From: Serinicoccus hydrothermalis
GTDB taxonomy: Bacteria; Actinomycetota; Actinomycetes; Actinomycetales; Dermatophilaceae
Direction of reading: 5' to 3'
Assembly: GCF_001685415.1 (NCBI RefSeq)
Contig: NZ_CP014989.1
Span: 620,001 to 684,000, forward strand
DNA length: 64,000 bases
Positions within the stretch are counted from its first letter, which is position 1; the number at the start of each line of letters is the position of its first letter. The translations under genes and the position numbers were made by a program. The notes under the pieces are model-generated. The model saw only the letters and a program-made list of their open reading frames with translations. It had not been told where the DNA came from and did not search any database. Positions 10,351-18,926 of this stretch are shown one piece after another.

Positions 10351-11922
10351 TCAGCTCAGCCCGTGCCGGGTGAGGGGCCCGATGAGCTCGCGCTCCTCGT
10401 ACGCGAGGTGGGAGAGCAGGGTGTCGGTGAGCAGGTCCAGCGAGCGCTGCACCCCCTCGAGGACCTCCTCCCCCGCGCGGCCGGTCCCGTCCTCGCTCAC
10501 CAGCTGCACCAGCGCCCGGTCGAACTCGTCGAGGACGTCGTGGATGACCACGTGCTCCTCCTCCAGCCGGTCCAGCACCGGCGCCAGACCGGGCTCGCTG
10601 CGCCGCAGGTGCGGGAAGACGCTGCGGTCCTCCAGGGTGTGGTGCCCGGTGACGATCCGGCAGTAGGACTCGCAGTAGGCACCGAGGGTCCAGTTGTTCT
10701 GCCGCATCGTCATGGTGTTGATGACCGAGCGTGCGGCCCCGACGGTGAGGTGCCCGCGCCGCACCTGGTCGAGCACGTCGCGGACCTGGCCGAGCTCGGA
10801 GCGCAGCCCGTCGTGGATGTCGACGAGGTGCTGGGCCTGCTCCGGGTGCCGGCCGGCCTCGCCGTCCGGCGCGGTCGGGCGCGCGCCCTCGTCCCACGGC
10901 ATCGAGGGCGAGAGGCGGGTCCCGTCGTCCGGGGTCGCGGCGACGGTATGCCGCACCTCGACGAACTCCTGCTCCGGCACGGCCTCCTCGGTCCCGGTGG
11001 CCACGCGCTCGGCTCCGTCGTCGGGCTCGGGCGCCGCGGCCCGCCGGGCGCGCTCGGCCTCGACCAGCTCGCGGGTCGCGGGGGCCACCTCGGCGGCATA
11101 CCGGCGGACCATGTCCGGGTCGTCGGTCCCGAGGATGTAGGAGCTCATGCCGACCTCGAGGGTCAGCCCGGCGAGCTGCTCGGCCCAGTCCTGCGGGCGG
11201 CCGCGCAGGAAGCCGCTGCCGGTGCCGAAGGATCCGTTGACGTTGTAGATGCGGCGGACCGCGGCGGGCGGGCGGCCGGCCTCCAGCGCCGCCTCGTCGA
11301 CCACGGCCGCGAGCCCGGCGAGGGCGGGCGGGTCGGCATACCCCATGCTCGGGACCCACCCGTCGGCGACGCGCCCGGTGAGGCGCAGCATGCGCGGCTT
11401 GTAGGCGCCGAGCCAGATGGGGATGCCGTGGGCCGGGACGGGGCCGGCGTGCAGACCCTTGGCGCGGTAGTGCTCGCCCTCGAAGCGCACCGTGCCCCCG
11501 GCCCAGAAGGCCCTGATGAGCTCGACCGCCTCGGCCAGCGCCCCGACCGCCTCCCCCGGCGTCCGGCGCGGGCCGCCCGCCGCGACGATGGCGTCCCAGA
11601 AGGCGCCGGCCCCGAGGCCGAGCTCGACCCGCCCGTCGGTGAGCAGGTCCAGCGAGGCGGCCGCCTTGGCCAGCACGACCGGCGGGCGCAGCGGCAGGCT
11701 GGCGACGTTGGGGGCGAGCCGGATCGTCGTGGTGCGCGCCCCGAGGACCGACAGCAGCGTCCAGGTGTCGAGGAAGGCGTCCTGGTAGGGGTGGTCCTGC
11801 ACCGAGACGAGGTCGAGGCCCTCGACCTCGGCCAGGCTCACCAGGGAGAGCAGGTCGGGGATGCGGCGGGCGTCCGGCGTCGGGAAGACGCCGAACTCCA
11901 GCTGCTGGTCCAGGTCGGGCAT
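10351..11922 (-). CDS. Fusion of luciferase-like (LLM) oxidoreductase and hemerythrin domain
   Basis: One uninterrupted 523-residue frame with two unrelated domains. Residues 1-300 are a bacterial luciferase-like flavin/F420 monooxygenase (FGVFPTPDA at the start, LDLVSVQDHPYQDAF near 37, GRVELGLGAGAFWDA near 97, GIPIWLGAYKPRMLRL near 165). After an acidic linker, residues about 385-515 are a hemerythrin HHE domain with di-iron ligands visible in VDIHDGLR, GHHTLEDRSVFPHL, EEEHVVIHDVLDEF and LSHLAYEERE. The natural reading is a flavin- or F420-dependent redox enzyme coupled to an O2- or NO-sensing or iron-binding module. GAGGAG precedes the ATG; the gene follows the RNA methyltransferase by 18 bases. 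Confidence 0.88.
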   Translation of the reverse strand: MPDLDQQLEFGVFPTPDARRIPDLLSLVSLAEVEGLDLVSVQDHPYQDAFLDTWTLLSVLGARTTTIRLAPNVASLPLRPPVVLAKAAASLDLLTDGRVELGLGAGAFWDAIVAAGGPRRTPGEAVGALAEAVELIRAFWAGGTVRFEGEHYRAKGLHAGPVPAHGIPIWLGAYKPRMLRLTGRVADGWVPSMGYADPPALAGLAAVVDEAALEAGRPPAAVRRIYNVNGSFGTGSGFLRGRPQDWAEQLAGLTLEVGMSSYILGTDDPDMVRRYAAEVAPATRELVEAERARRAAAPEPDDGAERVATGTEEAVPEQEFVEVRHTVAATPDDGTRLSPSMPWDEGARPTAPDGEAGRHPEQAQHLVDIHDGLRSELGQVRDVLDQVRRGHLTVGAARSVINTMTMRQNNWTLGAYCESYCRIVTGHHTLEDRSVFPHLRRSEPGLAPVLDRLEEEHVVIHDVLDEFDRALVQLVSEDGTGRAGEEVLEGVQRSLDLLTDTLLSHLAYEERELIGPLTRHGLS

Positions 11923-11940
11923 CGTCGGCTCCTCGCTCGG

Positions 11941-13344
11941 TCAGCGCGGGGCGGCCGGGCGCAGCAGCGCCAGGCACTCCACGTGGTGGGTCATGGGGAA
12001 GGCGTCGAGCACCCGGAGCGCCTCCAGCTCCAGCCCGGCCTCGCGCGCGGTGGCGACGTCGCGGGCCAGCGCGGCCGGGTCGCACGCGACGTAGACCACC
12101 GCCCGCGGGCCTAGCGCGGCCAGGTCGCGCACCACCTCGGCACCCGCACCGCTGCGCGGCGGGTCGAGGACGACGAGGTCGACCCGCTCGTCCTCGGCGA
12201 CCAGGCGGCCCAGGGCGCTCGCGGTGGGCTCGGCGACCGCCTCCGCCCAGGGGTATGCCCCGAGGTTGCGTCCCGCGGACCGGGTCGCCTCCTCGTCCGC
12301 CTCGACCGCGAGGACCCGTCCGTCGGGACCGACCGCCGCGGAGAGCGGCACGGCGAACAGCCCGACACCGGCATACAGGTCCAGGACGGAGTCCCCCGGT
12401 CGTGGGTCGAGCCAGTCCAGCACCTGCTCGGTGAAGGTGGCGGCGGCGCCGGGGTGCACCTGCCAGAAACCGCGGGCCGAGACGGTGAAGTCGTGCCCAC
12501 CGACCCGCTCGGTGACCTCGGGGACCGGCCCGAGCGGCGCGGGGGGACGCCGGGAGCCGCGGCGGGAGGCCGGCCGCCCACCGCGTCCACCGCGCGGGCG
12601 ACCCTGCCCCGGCGCCGCCAGGAGCACGACGACGGGCTCGCCGACCGCTGGGGCGACGACGTCGAGGGCGGTCACGACGTCCGCCCGGCGGGAGCGGTCG
12701 TGGGTCGCGGGCACCAGCGACGCGGGGTCGGTGAAGGCACCGGTGGCGGCCACGCCCGGCGCGGCGATGCGGCAGTCGTCGACGTCGACCACGTGGTGCG
12801 AGCGGTGCGCCCGGAGCCCGGAGACCGGCGGCCGGCCGGGGACGTGGTGCAGCGCCACCTCGACCCGGGTGCGCCAGCGCAGGCCGCGCTCGTCGCCGGG
12901 GACCGGCTCGCACACGAGGTCCGCTCCACCGCCGAGCCGGAGGATCTCCTCCTCGTCCAGGCCGGCGACCCGGGCGAGCTGCTCGGTGACGACCTGCGCC
13001 TTGAGCCGGCGCTGCGCGTCGAGGTCGGCGTGCTGCCAGTCGCACCCGCCGCAGCGTCCCGGGCCGGAGAACGGGCACGGCGGCTGCACGCGGTCCGGCG
13101 AGGCCTCGTGCACCGCGACGGCGTCGGCCCGCAGGAAGCGGCCGCCCCCGCCGGTGCCGGTGACCCGCACGCGCACCCGCTCACCGGGCAGGGCGTGCCG
13201 GACGAAGACGACGAGCCCGTCGTCGGCGTCGCCGACGCGGGCGACGCAGTGACCGCCGTGCGCCACCGGGCCGACGAGGAGGTCCAGCTCGTCGCCGACC
13301 ACGGGCGTGGCGCCGGGCGCACCAGCCGTCGGCGCCGGCGCCAC
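11941..13344 (-). CDS. TrmA/RlmD-family RNA (uracil-5-)-methyltransferase
   Basis: A 467-residue class I SAM-dependent methyltransferase that makes 5-methyluridine in rRNA or tRNA. An N-terminal TRAM domain (about residues 15-70) precedes an iron-sulfur motif PPCPFSGPGRCGGCDWQH (near 90). The catalytic part has the SAM-binding VLDLYAGVGLFAVPL (near 300), the DPPRSGAG motif (near 378) and the nucleophile region YVACDPAALARD (near 405). Starts at a GTG directly behind the DUF3159 gene. In other actinobacteria this gene lies near TrkA potassium-uptake genes, which are absent here. Its exact target base is not predictable. Confidence 0.9.
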   Translation of the reverse strand: MAPAPTAGAPGATPVVGDELDLLVGPVAHGGHCVARVGDADDGLVVFVRHALPGERVRVRVTGTGGGGRFLRADAVAVHEASPDRVQPPCPFSGPGRCGGCDWQHADLDAQRRLKAQVVTEQLARVAGLDEEEILRLGGGADLVCEPVPGDERGLRWRTRVEVALHHVPGRPPVSGLRAHRSHHVVDVDDCRIAAPGVAATGAFTDPASLVPATHDRSRRADVVTALDVVAPAVGEPVVVLLAAPGQGRPRGGRGGRPASRRGSRRPPAPLGPVPEVTERVGGHDFTVSARGFWQVHPGAAATFTEQVLDWLDPRPGDSVLDLYAGVGLFAVPLSAAVGPDGRVLAVEADEEATRSAGRNLGAYPWAEAVAEPTASALGRLVAEDERVDLVVLDPPRSGAGAEVVRDLAALGPRAVVYVACDPAALARDVATAREAGLELEALRVLDAFPMTHHVECLALLRPAAPR

Positions 13345-13345
13345 C

Positions 13346-14104
13346 TCAGCGGCCCTGGGTCGGGTCGATCGCCGCGGTCCCGCTCGAGGCGTCCTCCGGC
13401 TGCGCCTGCGTGCGGCCGGTCGCGAGCATCCAGCCCATGACGACGACGGCCAGCAGGTAGGCCGGCCAGCTCAGCAGGATCTTGGTCACGCCCAGCCAGG
13501 CCACCTGCTCGGTGAGGTAGAGCGGGAGCATGATGACGACCCGCAGCGCGAAGAGCGCGACGAGGACCCAGGTGAGGCGGGCGCAGACCGCGACGAGGCC
13601 GGGGTCGCGCCGCCAGGCCGTGGGCCGCTCGGCGAAGTCCGGGTCGCCCAGGGCGACGATGAAGCCGAGCAGCGGCCACCGGGTCACGATGGAGACCAGG
13701 GCGACCACGCCGTAGAGGCCGCTCACGAGGATCCCCGGGAGGAAGGCGTCCTGGGCCTCGCCGGAGCGCAGGGCGAAGAAGGCGGCGATGCCGGTGGCGA
13801 AGATCGCCGAGCCCAGGAAGCGCCACGACCCGCCCAGGAAGCCCCGGATGACGGTGAGGACCACGAGCAGCGCGGCCGCCGCGATCACCGCGGGCCGGAC
13901 CGCGTCGGTGACGAGCCAGGTGGTGACGAAGGCGACCGTCGGCAGGGCGGTCTCCAGCGAGCCGTACCACCCGCCGAGGGCGTCGCTGATCCGGCGCCGG
14001 ATGACCTGCTCGACGGTCTCCTCCGCCGTGCCGCCCGACCCGACCGCGGTGGCGTCGGGCTGCGGCTGCGGCTCGGGCTGGGGCTTCGGCTCGTCGCCGC
14101 TCAT
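13346..14104 (-). CDS. DUF3159 membrane protein
   Basis: A 252-residue integral membrane protein with a proline- and glutamine-rich cytoplasmic N-terminus (repeated P-E-P-Q) and about six hydrophobic segments (for example LVTDAVRPAVIAAAALLVVL and the pair around LTWVLVALFALRVVIMLPLY). DUF3159 is conserved through actinobacteria next to DUF3710 and dut; its function is not known. The start overlaps the DUF3710 stop (ATGA), implying translational coupling. Confidence 0.9.
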   Translation of the reverse strand: MSGDEPKPQPEPQPQPDATAVGSGGTAEETVEQVIRRRISDALGGWYGSLETALPTVAFVTTWLVTDAVRPAVIAAAALLVVLTVIRGFLGGSWRFLGSAIFATGIAAFFALRSGEAQDAFLPGILVSGLYGVVALVSIVTRWPLLGFIVALGDPDFAERPTAWRRDPGLVAVCARLTWVLVALFALRVVIMLPLYLTEQVAWLGVTKILLSWPAYLLAVVVMGWMLATGRTQAQPEDASSGTAAIDPTQGR

Positions 14105-15015
14105 GTGAAGTCGGGGTTGCGCGGCGCCTTGGGTGCGTCCGTGGGCTCCGGCTGCGGGGTCGCGGGGGCACCGCCCCCGGTGGGCGCGTCCTCCCCGCCC
14201 CCGGCGGTCAGCCCGACGCCGGCGACCGCCGTGGCGTCGCTCGACCCGCCGGCCGAGGGCGCCTTGCGCACCGCGTCGGCCGCAGCCGCCCGGCGGGCCT
14301 GGTCCTGCTGCTCGCGGCGGGCCTCCGCCTCCTTGGCGACGGCCTCGGCGAAGCCCTTGGGCGGGGTCAGCGTGAGCACCTCGCGCGGCGGGCGCGGCTC
14401 GTCGCCACGGCTGACGACGATCCGGCGGACGAAGGCGAGGACGCCGCGGGCCTGGTTGTCGTCGCTGGCCGCAGGGCCGCCGATCACCACACGCAGGAAC
14501 CACCGGGGTCCGTCGATCCCGACGAACCGGGCCGGCTGGTAGGCGACGCGTCCGTCCGGGGCGCGTCCGGGCATACGGGCGCGCAGCTCCTTGCCCATGC
14601 GCCCGTCCACCGCTTCGGCCGCCCCGCCGGAGTCGACCAGGCCGCGGGCGATCTCGGCGCGCAGCTCGTCCCAGATGCCCTCGCTGCGGGGCGCGGCGAA
14701 GACCTGCACCTGGGCCTGCGAGGCGCCGAAGCCGAGGGTCGCGCCGATGACCCGGCCGGAGTTCTGCTCGATGTCCAGCCGCAGCGACATCCCCTTGACC
14801 GAGGGCAGGCGCAGGGCGCCGAGGTCGATCCCGCTGTCCACCTCGGGCCACTCGGTGATGTCGTAGGGGCCGTCCTCGGCGCGCACCCAGTCGCGGTCGA
14901 CGCCGGGCTCGCCCTCGGCCGGTTCGGGCCGGACGGCGGTCGCCTCGTCCTCGTCGAGCTCGAGGAGCTCGTCGTCGCTGAGCTGCTTGGTCTTGCGTCG
15001 GCCGAAGAGTGCCAC
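14101..15015 (-). CDS. DUF3710 protein
   Basis: A 304-residue soluble protein of the actinobacterial DUF3710 family. The conserved core (about residues 45-230) runs from GPYDITEWPEVDSGIDLGAL to PARFVGIDGPRWFLRVVIGG. Flanks are low-complexity: an acidic N-terminus after a basic MALFGRRKTK, and an Ala/Gly/Pro-rich tail from about residue 240. Function unknown; conserved placement between dut and DUF3159 suggests a cell-envelope or division-related housekeeping role, which is only inference. Confidence 0.9.
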   Translation of the reverse strand: MALFGRRKTKQLSDDELLELDEDEATAVRPEPAEGEPGVDRDWVRAEDGPYDITEWPEVDSGIDLGALRLPSVKGMSLRLDIEQNSGRVIGATLGFGASQAQVQVFAAPRSEGIWDELRAEIARGLVDSGGAAEAVDGRMGKELRARMPGRAPDGRVAYQPARFVGIDGPRWFLRVVIGGPAASDDNQARGVLAFVRRIVVSRGDEPRPPREVLTLTPPKGFAEAVAKEAEARREQQDQARRAAAADAVRKAPSAGGSSDATAVAGVGLTAGGGEDAPTGGGAPATPQPEPTDAPKAPRNPDFT

Positions 15016-15022
15016 GGGTGGC

Positions 15023-15523
15023 TCAGTCCTTCCGGGTCGGCCCGGCGGTGGCCGGGAGGGTGGTGGAGGTGCCGGTATGCCCGTGGCCGCCGGCGCCCCG
15101 CGCCGACTCCCCCAGGTCCTCGACCTCGGTGAAGACGGGACGGGCGACCTGCTGGAGGACGAGCTGGGCGATGCGGTCGCCCCGCTGCACCTCCACGGGC
15201 TCGCGCGCGTCGGTGTTGAGCAGGTTGACGAGGATCTCGCCGCGATAGCCGGAGTCGACGGTGCCCGGGGCGTTGACGATGGTCAGCCCGTGCCGGGCCG
15301 CGAGCCCGGAGCGCGGGTGGACGAAGGCGGCATACCCCTCGGGCACGGCGAGCGCCACCCCCGTGGCGACGAGCACCCGCTCCCCCGGGGCGATGCTGAC
15401 GTCCTCGCGCGCGTGCAGGTCCACCCCGGCGTCGCCCGGCCGCGCCTGCGTGGGCACGGGCAGGCCCCCGTCCAGGCGTCGCAGCGCGACGGGGACGGTC
15501 TGGGGCTCGGGGGGCATGGTCAT
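15023..15523 (-). CDS. dut: Deoxyuridine 5'-triphosphate nucleotidohydrolase
   Basis: Trimeric dUTPase that hydrolyses dUTP to dUMP and pyrophosphate, keeping uracil out of DNA and feeding dTMP synthesis. All five motifs are visible in the 166-residue protein: PGDAGVDLHA (1), HPRSGLAARHGL (2), NAPGTVDSGYRGEI (3), RGDRIAQLVLQ (4) and the glycine-rich GAGGHGHTGTS (5). A second in-frame ATG two codons downstream is also possible. It lies after the DUF4193 gene, separated by a strong terminator, and just before DUF3710. Also linked in pathway to tdk at 20.5 kb. Confidence 0.97.
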   Translation of the reverse strand: MTMPPEPQTVPVALRRLDGGLPVPTQARPGDAGVDLHAREDVSIAPGERVLVATGVALAVPEGYAAFVHPRSGLAARHGLTIVNAPGTVDSGYRGEILVNLLNTDAREPVEVQRGDRIAQLVLQQVARPVFTEVEDLGESARGAGGHGHTGTSTTLPATAGPTRKD

Positions 15524-15541
15524 CGAGGGTAGCCGCCCGTC

Positions 15542-15572
15542 GGGCGGGGACGGTCCGCGACCGTCCCCGCCC
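15542..15572 (-). terminator. Strong terminator hairpin between DUF4193 and dut
   Basis: A perfect 14-base stem (GGGCGGGGACGGTC / GACCGTCCCCGCCC) with a three-base loop CGC, the most stable hairpin seen in the window. It is 22 bases past the DUF4193 stop and about 20 bases before the dut start, so it both ends the DUF4193 transcript and implies that dut has its own promoter or depends on read-through. Confidence 0.85.
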
Positions 15573-15593
15573 GCGACGGCGTCGTGGTGCTGG

Positions 15594-15893
15594 TCAGGCC
15601 GCGCACTCCGTGCACACCGGCATCCCCCCGACCTCCTTGGCCAGCTGGCTGCGGTGGTGCACGAGGAAGCAGCGCGAGCAGGTGAACTCGTCCTGCTGCC
15701 GGGGCAGCACGTGCACCGACAGCTCCTCGTTGGACAGGTCCGCCCCCGGGAGCTCGAAGCCCTCGGCCTGCTCGGTCTCGTCGACGTCGACGCTGCCCGA
15801 GGACTTGTCGTTGCGTCGAGCCTTCAGCTCCTCGATCGAGTCCTCGTTGAGCTCGTCGTCGTTCTTGCGTGGTGCGTCGTAATCGGTCGCCAT
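15594..15893 (-). CDS. DUF4193 zinc-ribbon-like protein
   Basis: A 99-residue actinobacteria-specific protein. The N-terminus is charged and probably disordered (MATDYDAPRKNDDELNEDS), and the C-terminus has four cysteines in two CxxC pairs (EFTCSRCFLVHHRSQL and MPVCTECAA) that very probably bind zinc. Conserved next to dut in this phylum; role unknown. A Shine-Dalgarno-like GAGAGGCGAG precedes the ATG. The 149 bases upstream (15894-16042) hold no gene. Confidence 0.93.
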   Translation of the reverse strand: MATDYDAPRKNDDELNEDSIEELKARRNDKSSGSVDVDETEQAEGFELPGADLSNEELSVHVLPRQQDEFTCSRCFLVHHRSQLAKEVGGMPVCTECAA

Positions 15894-16042
15894 CTCGCCT
15901 CTCTTGCCTTCCCGCGTGGTCTCGTCGTCGTGAACGCCGCGACCACCGATTTTGTGCCCGCCGCCGGCGCTCGGTGCACATCCGCCGCGCGGGAGTATGC
16001 CTTATCGCCCGTGACCCGCGCGAGGCGGTATGCGACGGGCGG

Positions 16043-16921
16043 TCAGGAGCCCTGGCCGAGCCGGTCGATCTCGCCGCTCAGGAGAGGGTGGAGGGTCGGG
16101 TTGGCCGCCACGACGAGCTCGCTCGAGGGCGGGCGCGAGCCGCCGGGGCCGCTCACCACGCCGCCCGCCTCGGTGACGACGAGGCACCCCGCCGCGAGGT
16201 CCCACGGCTGCAGGTTGCTCTCCCAGTAGCCGTCCACCCGCCCGGCCGCGACGTGGCACAGGTCCAGCGCGGCCGCGCCCATGCGCCGCACGTCGCGCAC
16301 GCGGGGCAGCAGGTCGGAGACGATCGCCGCCTGGGTCCGCCGGACCTCGCGGTCGTAGGAGAACCCGGTCGCGAGCAGGGCCGACTCCAACCGGGTCTGC
16401 GTGCCGACGGCGAGGGTCCGGGTGGTGCCGCGGCTGCGCACCCGGGCGCCGCCCCCGGCGTGCGCGTGGAAGATCTCGTCGGTCCGCGGGTTGATGACGG
16501 CTCCGGCCACCGGGGTCCAGGCCCCGGGCGTCGTCGGGTCGCCGAGGACGACCGCGACGGAGACGGCATACGAGGGGAGGTCGTAGAGGTAGTTGACGGT
16601 GCCGTCGATGGGGTCGAGCACCCAAGTGAGGCCGGTCGTGCCCGCCCCGAGGCCGCCCTCCTCGCCGAGGATGCCGTCACCCGGGCGGGCGGTGGCGAGC
16701 CGGTCGCGCAGCAGCGCCTCGGCGCGGGTGTCCATCTCGGTGACGACGTCGAGGTCGGTGCTCTTGGTGTGCGCGACGCCGAGCCCCTCCGGGCGCTCCT
16801 CCCGGATGAGCGTGCCGGTCTCCGCGGCGAGGTCCACCGCGAGCCGCTCCAGCTCCGCGCGCTGCTCGGCCGGCACCTGCCCGGGGTCGGGCGCCGTCGG
16901 GGCCTGCGGGGCAGAGGGCAT
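16043..16921 (-). CDS. Inositol monophosphatase family protein
   Basis: A 292-residue Mg-dependent, Li-sensitive phosphatase fold. Metal ligands are clear: EEGG near residue 85, DPIDGTVNYLYDLP near 100 and the later WESNLQPWDLAAG near 235, where the second Asp binds metal. Family members act on inositol-1-phosphate, histidinol phosphate or other small phosphate esters; position near hemH and sepH is the usual actinobacterial arrangement. The start codon shares a base with the hemH stop (TGATG), so it is translated by coupling. Substrate cannot be fixed from sequence. Confidence 0.92.
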   Translation of the reverse strand: MPSAPQAPTAPDPGQVPAEQRAELERLAVDLAAETGTLIREERPEGLGVAHTKSTDLDVVTEMDTRAEALLRDRLATARPGDGILGEEGGLGAGTTGLTWVLDPIDGTVNYLYDLPSYAVSVAVVLGDPTTPGAWTPVAGAVINPRTDEIFHAHAGGGARVRSRGTTRTLAVGTQTRLESALLATGFSYDREVRRTQAAIVSDLLPRVRDVRRMGAAALDLCHVAAGRVDGYWESNLQPWDLAAGCLVVTEAGGVVSGPGGSRPPSSELVVAANPTLHPLLSGEIDRLGQGS

Positions 16922-18183
16922 CAGTCGCTCCCGCAGGCAGCCGGCTTCGCCTGGCGCAGGTTGGGGCAGCAGCCCGGCAGGCAGACCGCCGGGCGCGGCG
17001 CGTCGCCGGGCCACGTGGGCAGCTCGACCTCCTCCTCGCGGGCCTGGGTCGCCCGCTCCATCGCGAGGTCGACCAGGCCCATGACGAACTCGGTGTCGGT
17101 GCCGACCGTCGGGACGCGCAGCAGGTCCATCCCCAGCTCCTGCGCCGTCTCCGCGGCCTCGGTGTCGAGGTCGAAGACGACCTCCATGTGGTCGGAGACG
17201 AAGCCGATGGGGGCCAGCACGACGTCGCGGACGCCCCGGGAGGCGAGCTCGCGCAGGTGGTCGTTGACGTCCGGCTCCAGCCACGGCTGGCTCGGCGGGC
17301 CGGAGCGCGAGCAGTAGGTGAGGTCGTGCTCGACCTCGACGCCCAGGGTGGCGCGCACCTCGGCGGTGATCGCGGCCGCCAGCTCGGTGTGCTGGGTGGA
17401 GTAGAGGTTGCCCTCCTCGTCGCCCGGGCCGGAGGTGTCGTCCATGGAGTCCGGCAGCGAGTGGGTGACGAAGACGAGGTGCGGCGCCGCCCGACCCGGG
17501 CCGGCGTCGGCGTCCCCTTCACCGGCCTCCATCCGCTGGCGCACCGCCTCGGTGACGATGCGCGCGTTGGTGGCGGAGAAGCCCGGGTGGTTCCAGTACT
17601 GCCGCACCTTGTCGACGTGCACCTCGTGGCCCTCGGCGAGCAGCTCCTCCTGCGCGGCGGCGATGTCCTCGCGGTACTGCCGGCACGAGGAGTAGCACGA
17701 GTAGGCGCTGGTCGTGATGGACAGCAGCCGGGTCATGCCCTCGGCCGCCGCCTCGCGGAAGGCGTCGGCGAGGAAGGGCTCGGAGTTGCGGTTGCCGAAG
17801 AGGACGGGGACCGGCAGCTCGCGGCGCTCCAGCTCGGCCCGGATCGCCTCGATGAGCGCGCGGTTCTGGTCGTTGATCGGGCTCTTGCCCCCGAACTGGT
17901 AGTAGTGCTCGGCCACCTCCTCGAGCCGCTCGTCGGGGATCCCCCGGCCGCCGGTGACGCGGCGCAGGAAGGGCATGACCTCCTCGGGGCCCTCGGGTCC
18001 GCCGAAGGAGGTGAGCACGATGGCCTGGTAGGGGAAGAGGTCGTTCTCCTCAGTCTCCTCCAGGGACTCCTCGAGCTCGGCGACGACCTCGTCCTCGACG
18101 GAGGAGACGTCGTCGGGGCTGGCCGCCGGGTCGGCGACCCCGGGCTCGGCAGGCTCGCTCGGGTCGGTCACGGGGTTGCTCAT
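16921..18183 (-). CDS. hemH: Ferrochelatase (coproporphyrin ferrochelatase type)
   Basis: Inserts ferrous iron into coproporphyrin III in the coproporphyrin-dependent haem pathway of actinobacteria. Family motifs in the 420-residue protein include TSFGGPEGPEEV (near residue 58), NRNSEPFLADAF (near 130) and APIGFVSDHMEVVFDLD (near 318, with the active-site region). Cysteines in SCYSSCRQY and in the tail CLPGCCPN match the pattern of the [2Fe-2S] cluster known in mycobacterial enzymes. Odd: about 50 extra residues at the N-terminus, strongly acidic (DEVVAELEESLEETEEND), before the catalytic domain begins. The stop overlaps the IMPase start and its start overlaps the TRIC-channel stop. Confidence 0.93.
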   Translation of the reverse strand: MSNPVTDPSEPAEPGVADPAASPDDVSSVEDEVVAELEESLEETEENDLFPYQAIVLTSFGGPEGPEEVMPFLRRVTGGRGIPDERLEEVAEHYYQFGGKSPINDQNRALIEAIRAELERRELPVPVLFGNRNSEPFLADAFREAAAEGMTRLLSITTSAYSCYSSCRQYREDIAAAQEELLAEGHEVHVDKVRQYWNHPGFSATNARIVTEAVRQRMEAGEGDADAGPGRAAPHLVFVTHSLPDSMDDTSGPGDEEGNLYSTQHTELAAAITAEVRATLGVEVEHDLTYCSRSGPPSQPWLEPDVNDHLRELASRGVRDVVLAPIGFVSDHMEVVFDLDTEAAETAQELGMDLLRVPTVGTDTEFVMGLVDLAMERATQAREEEVELPTWPGDAPRPAVCLPGCCPNLRQAKPAACGSD

Positions 18184-18854
18184 GCTGCTTCTCCTCGGGA
18201 GGGGATGGGCGTCGGGGCGTTCAGGTCGAAGACGATGGCGGCGATCCGGATCCCCAGGACGAGGGCCACGGCGGACCAGACCACCACGAAGGACAGCTGC
18301 CCGAGCTCGGCCGCGACGACGACGATCGCGGCACCGAGCAGGGCGGGGACGGCATACAGGTCGCGGCGGAGCACCTCGGGCACCTGGCCGACGAGGACGT
18401 CGCGCACCACGCCGCCACCGACGGCGGTGATGCCGCCGACGAAGACCGCGGCGAGCGGCGGCGCCCCCAGGACCACCGCCTTGAGCGCGCCGGCCACGGC
18501 GAAGGTGGCCAGGCCGACGGCGTCGAGGTACTTCACCGACTCGCTGATCCGCTGCAGACGCAGCTTGGGCCGGTGCCGGGAGAGGTCGACGAAGAGGCCG
18601 TGGAAGGCGAAGACGACCAGGCCCGCGACGAGGACGGTGACGACGTACCAGGGGTTGCTGATGCCGGCCGGGGGGACGTCGCCGAGGAAGACGTCGCGGA
18701 CGATGCCGCCGCCCAGGCCGCTGACCCAGGCGAGGACCGCGACGCCGAACAGGTCGAGCCGCGCGCGCACCGCGACGAGCCCCCCGGAGAGCGCGAAGAC
18801 GAAGATGCCGACGAGATCGAGGGCGAGTCGCACATCGGCGGAAGCGGCGATCAT
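18180..18854 (-). CDS. TRIC-type (UPF0126/YicG) membrane channel protein
   Basis: A 224-residue membrane protein made of two repeats of the UPF0126 unit, each carrying the family glycine motif (GLGGGIVRDVFLGDVPP near residue 46 and AVGGGVVRDVLVGQVPE near 138) after a hydrophobic helix; about seven membrane segments in all. Prokaryotic TRIC homologues form trimeric cation channels. Its stop overlaps the hemH start, so it heads a hemH-containing operon; a link between ion flux and haem synthesis is not otherwise indicated. Confidence 0.9.
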   Translation of the reverse strand: MIAASADVRLALDLVGIFVFALSGGLVAVRARLDLFGVAVLAWVSGLGGGIVRDVFLGDVPPAGISNPWYVVTVLVAGLVVFAFHGLFVDLSRHRPKLRLQRISESVKYLDAVGLATFAVAGALKAVVLGAPPLAAVFVGGITAVGGGVVRDVLVGQVPEVLRRDLYAVPALLGAAIVVVAAELGQLSFVVVWSAVALVLGIRIAAIVFDLNAPTPIPSRGEAA

Positions 18855-18926
18855 GGCCCGTTCAGGGTATCCCGCGCGGCGTGCCCTCCCGCGCGCGGTC
18901 CGGGCGGGGTGGCACAGTGGTCAACC

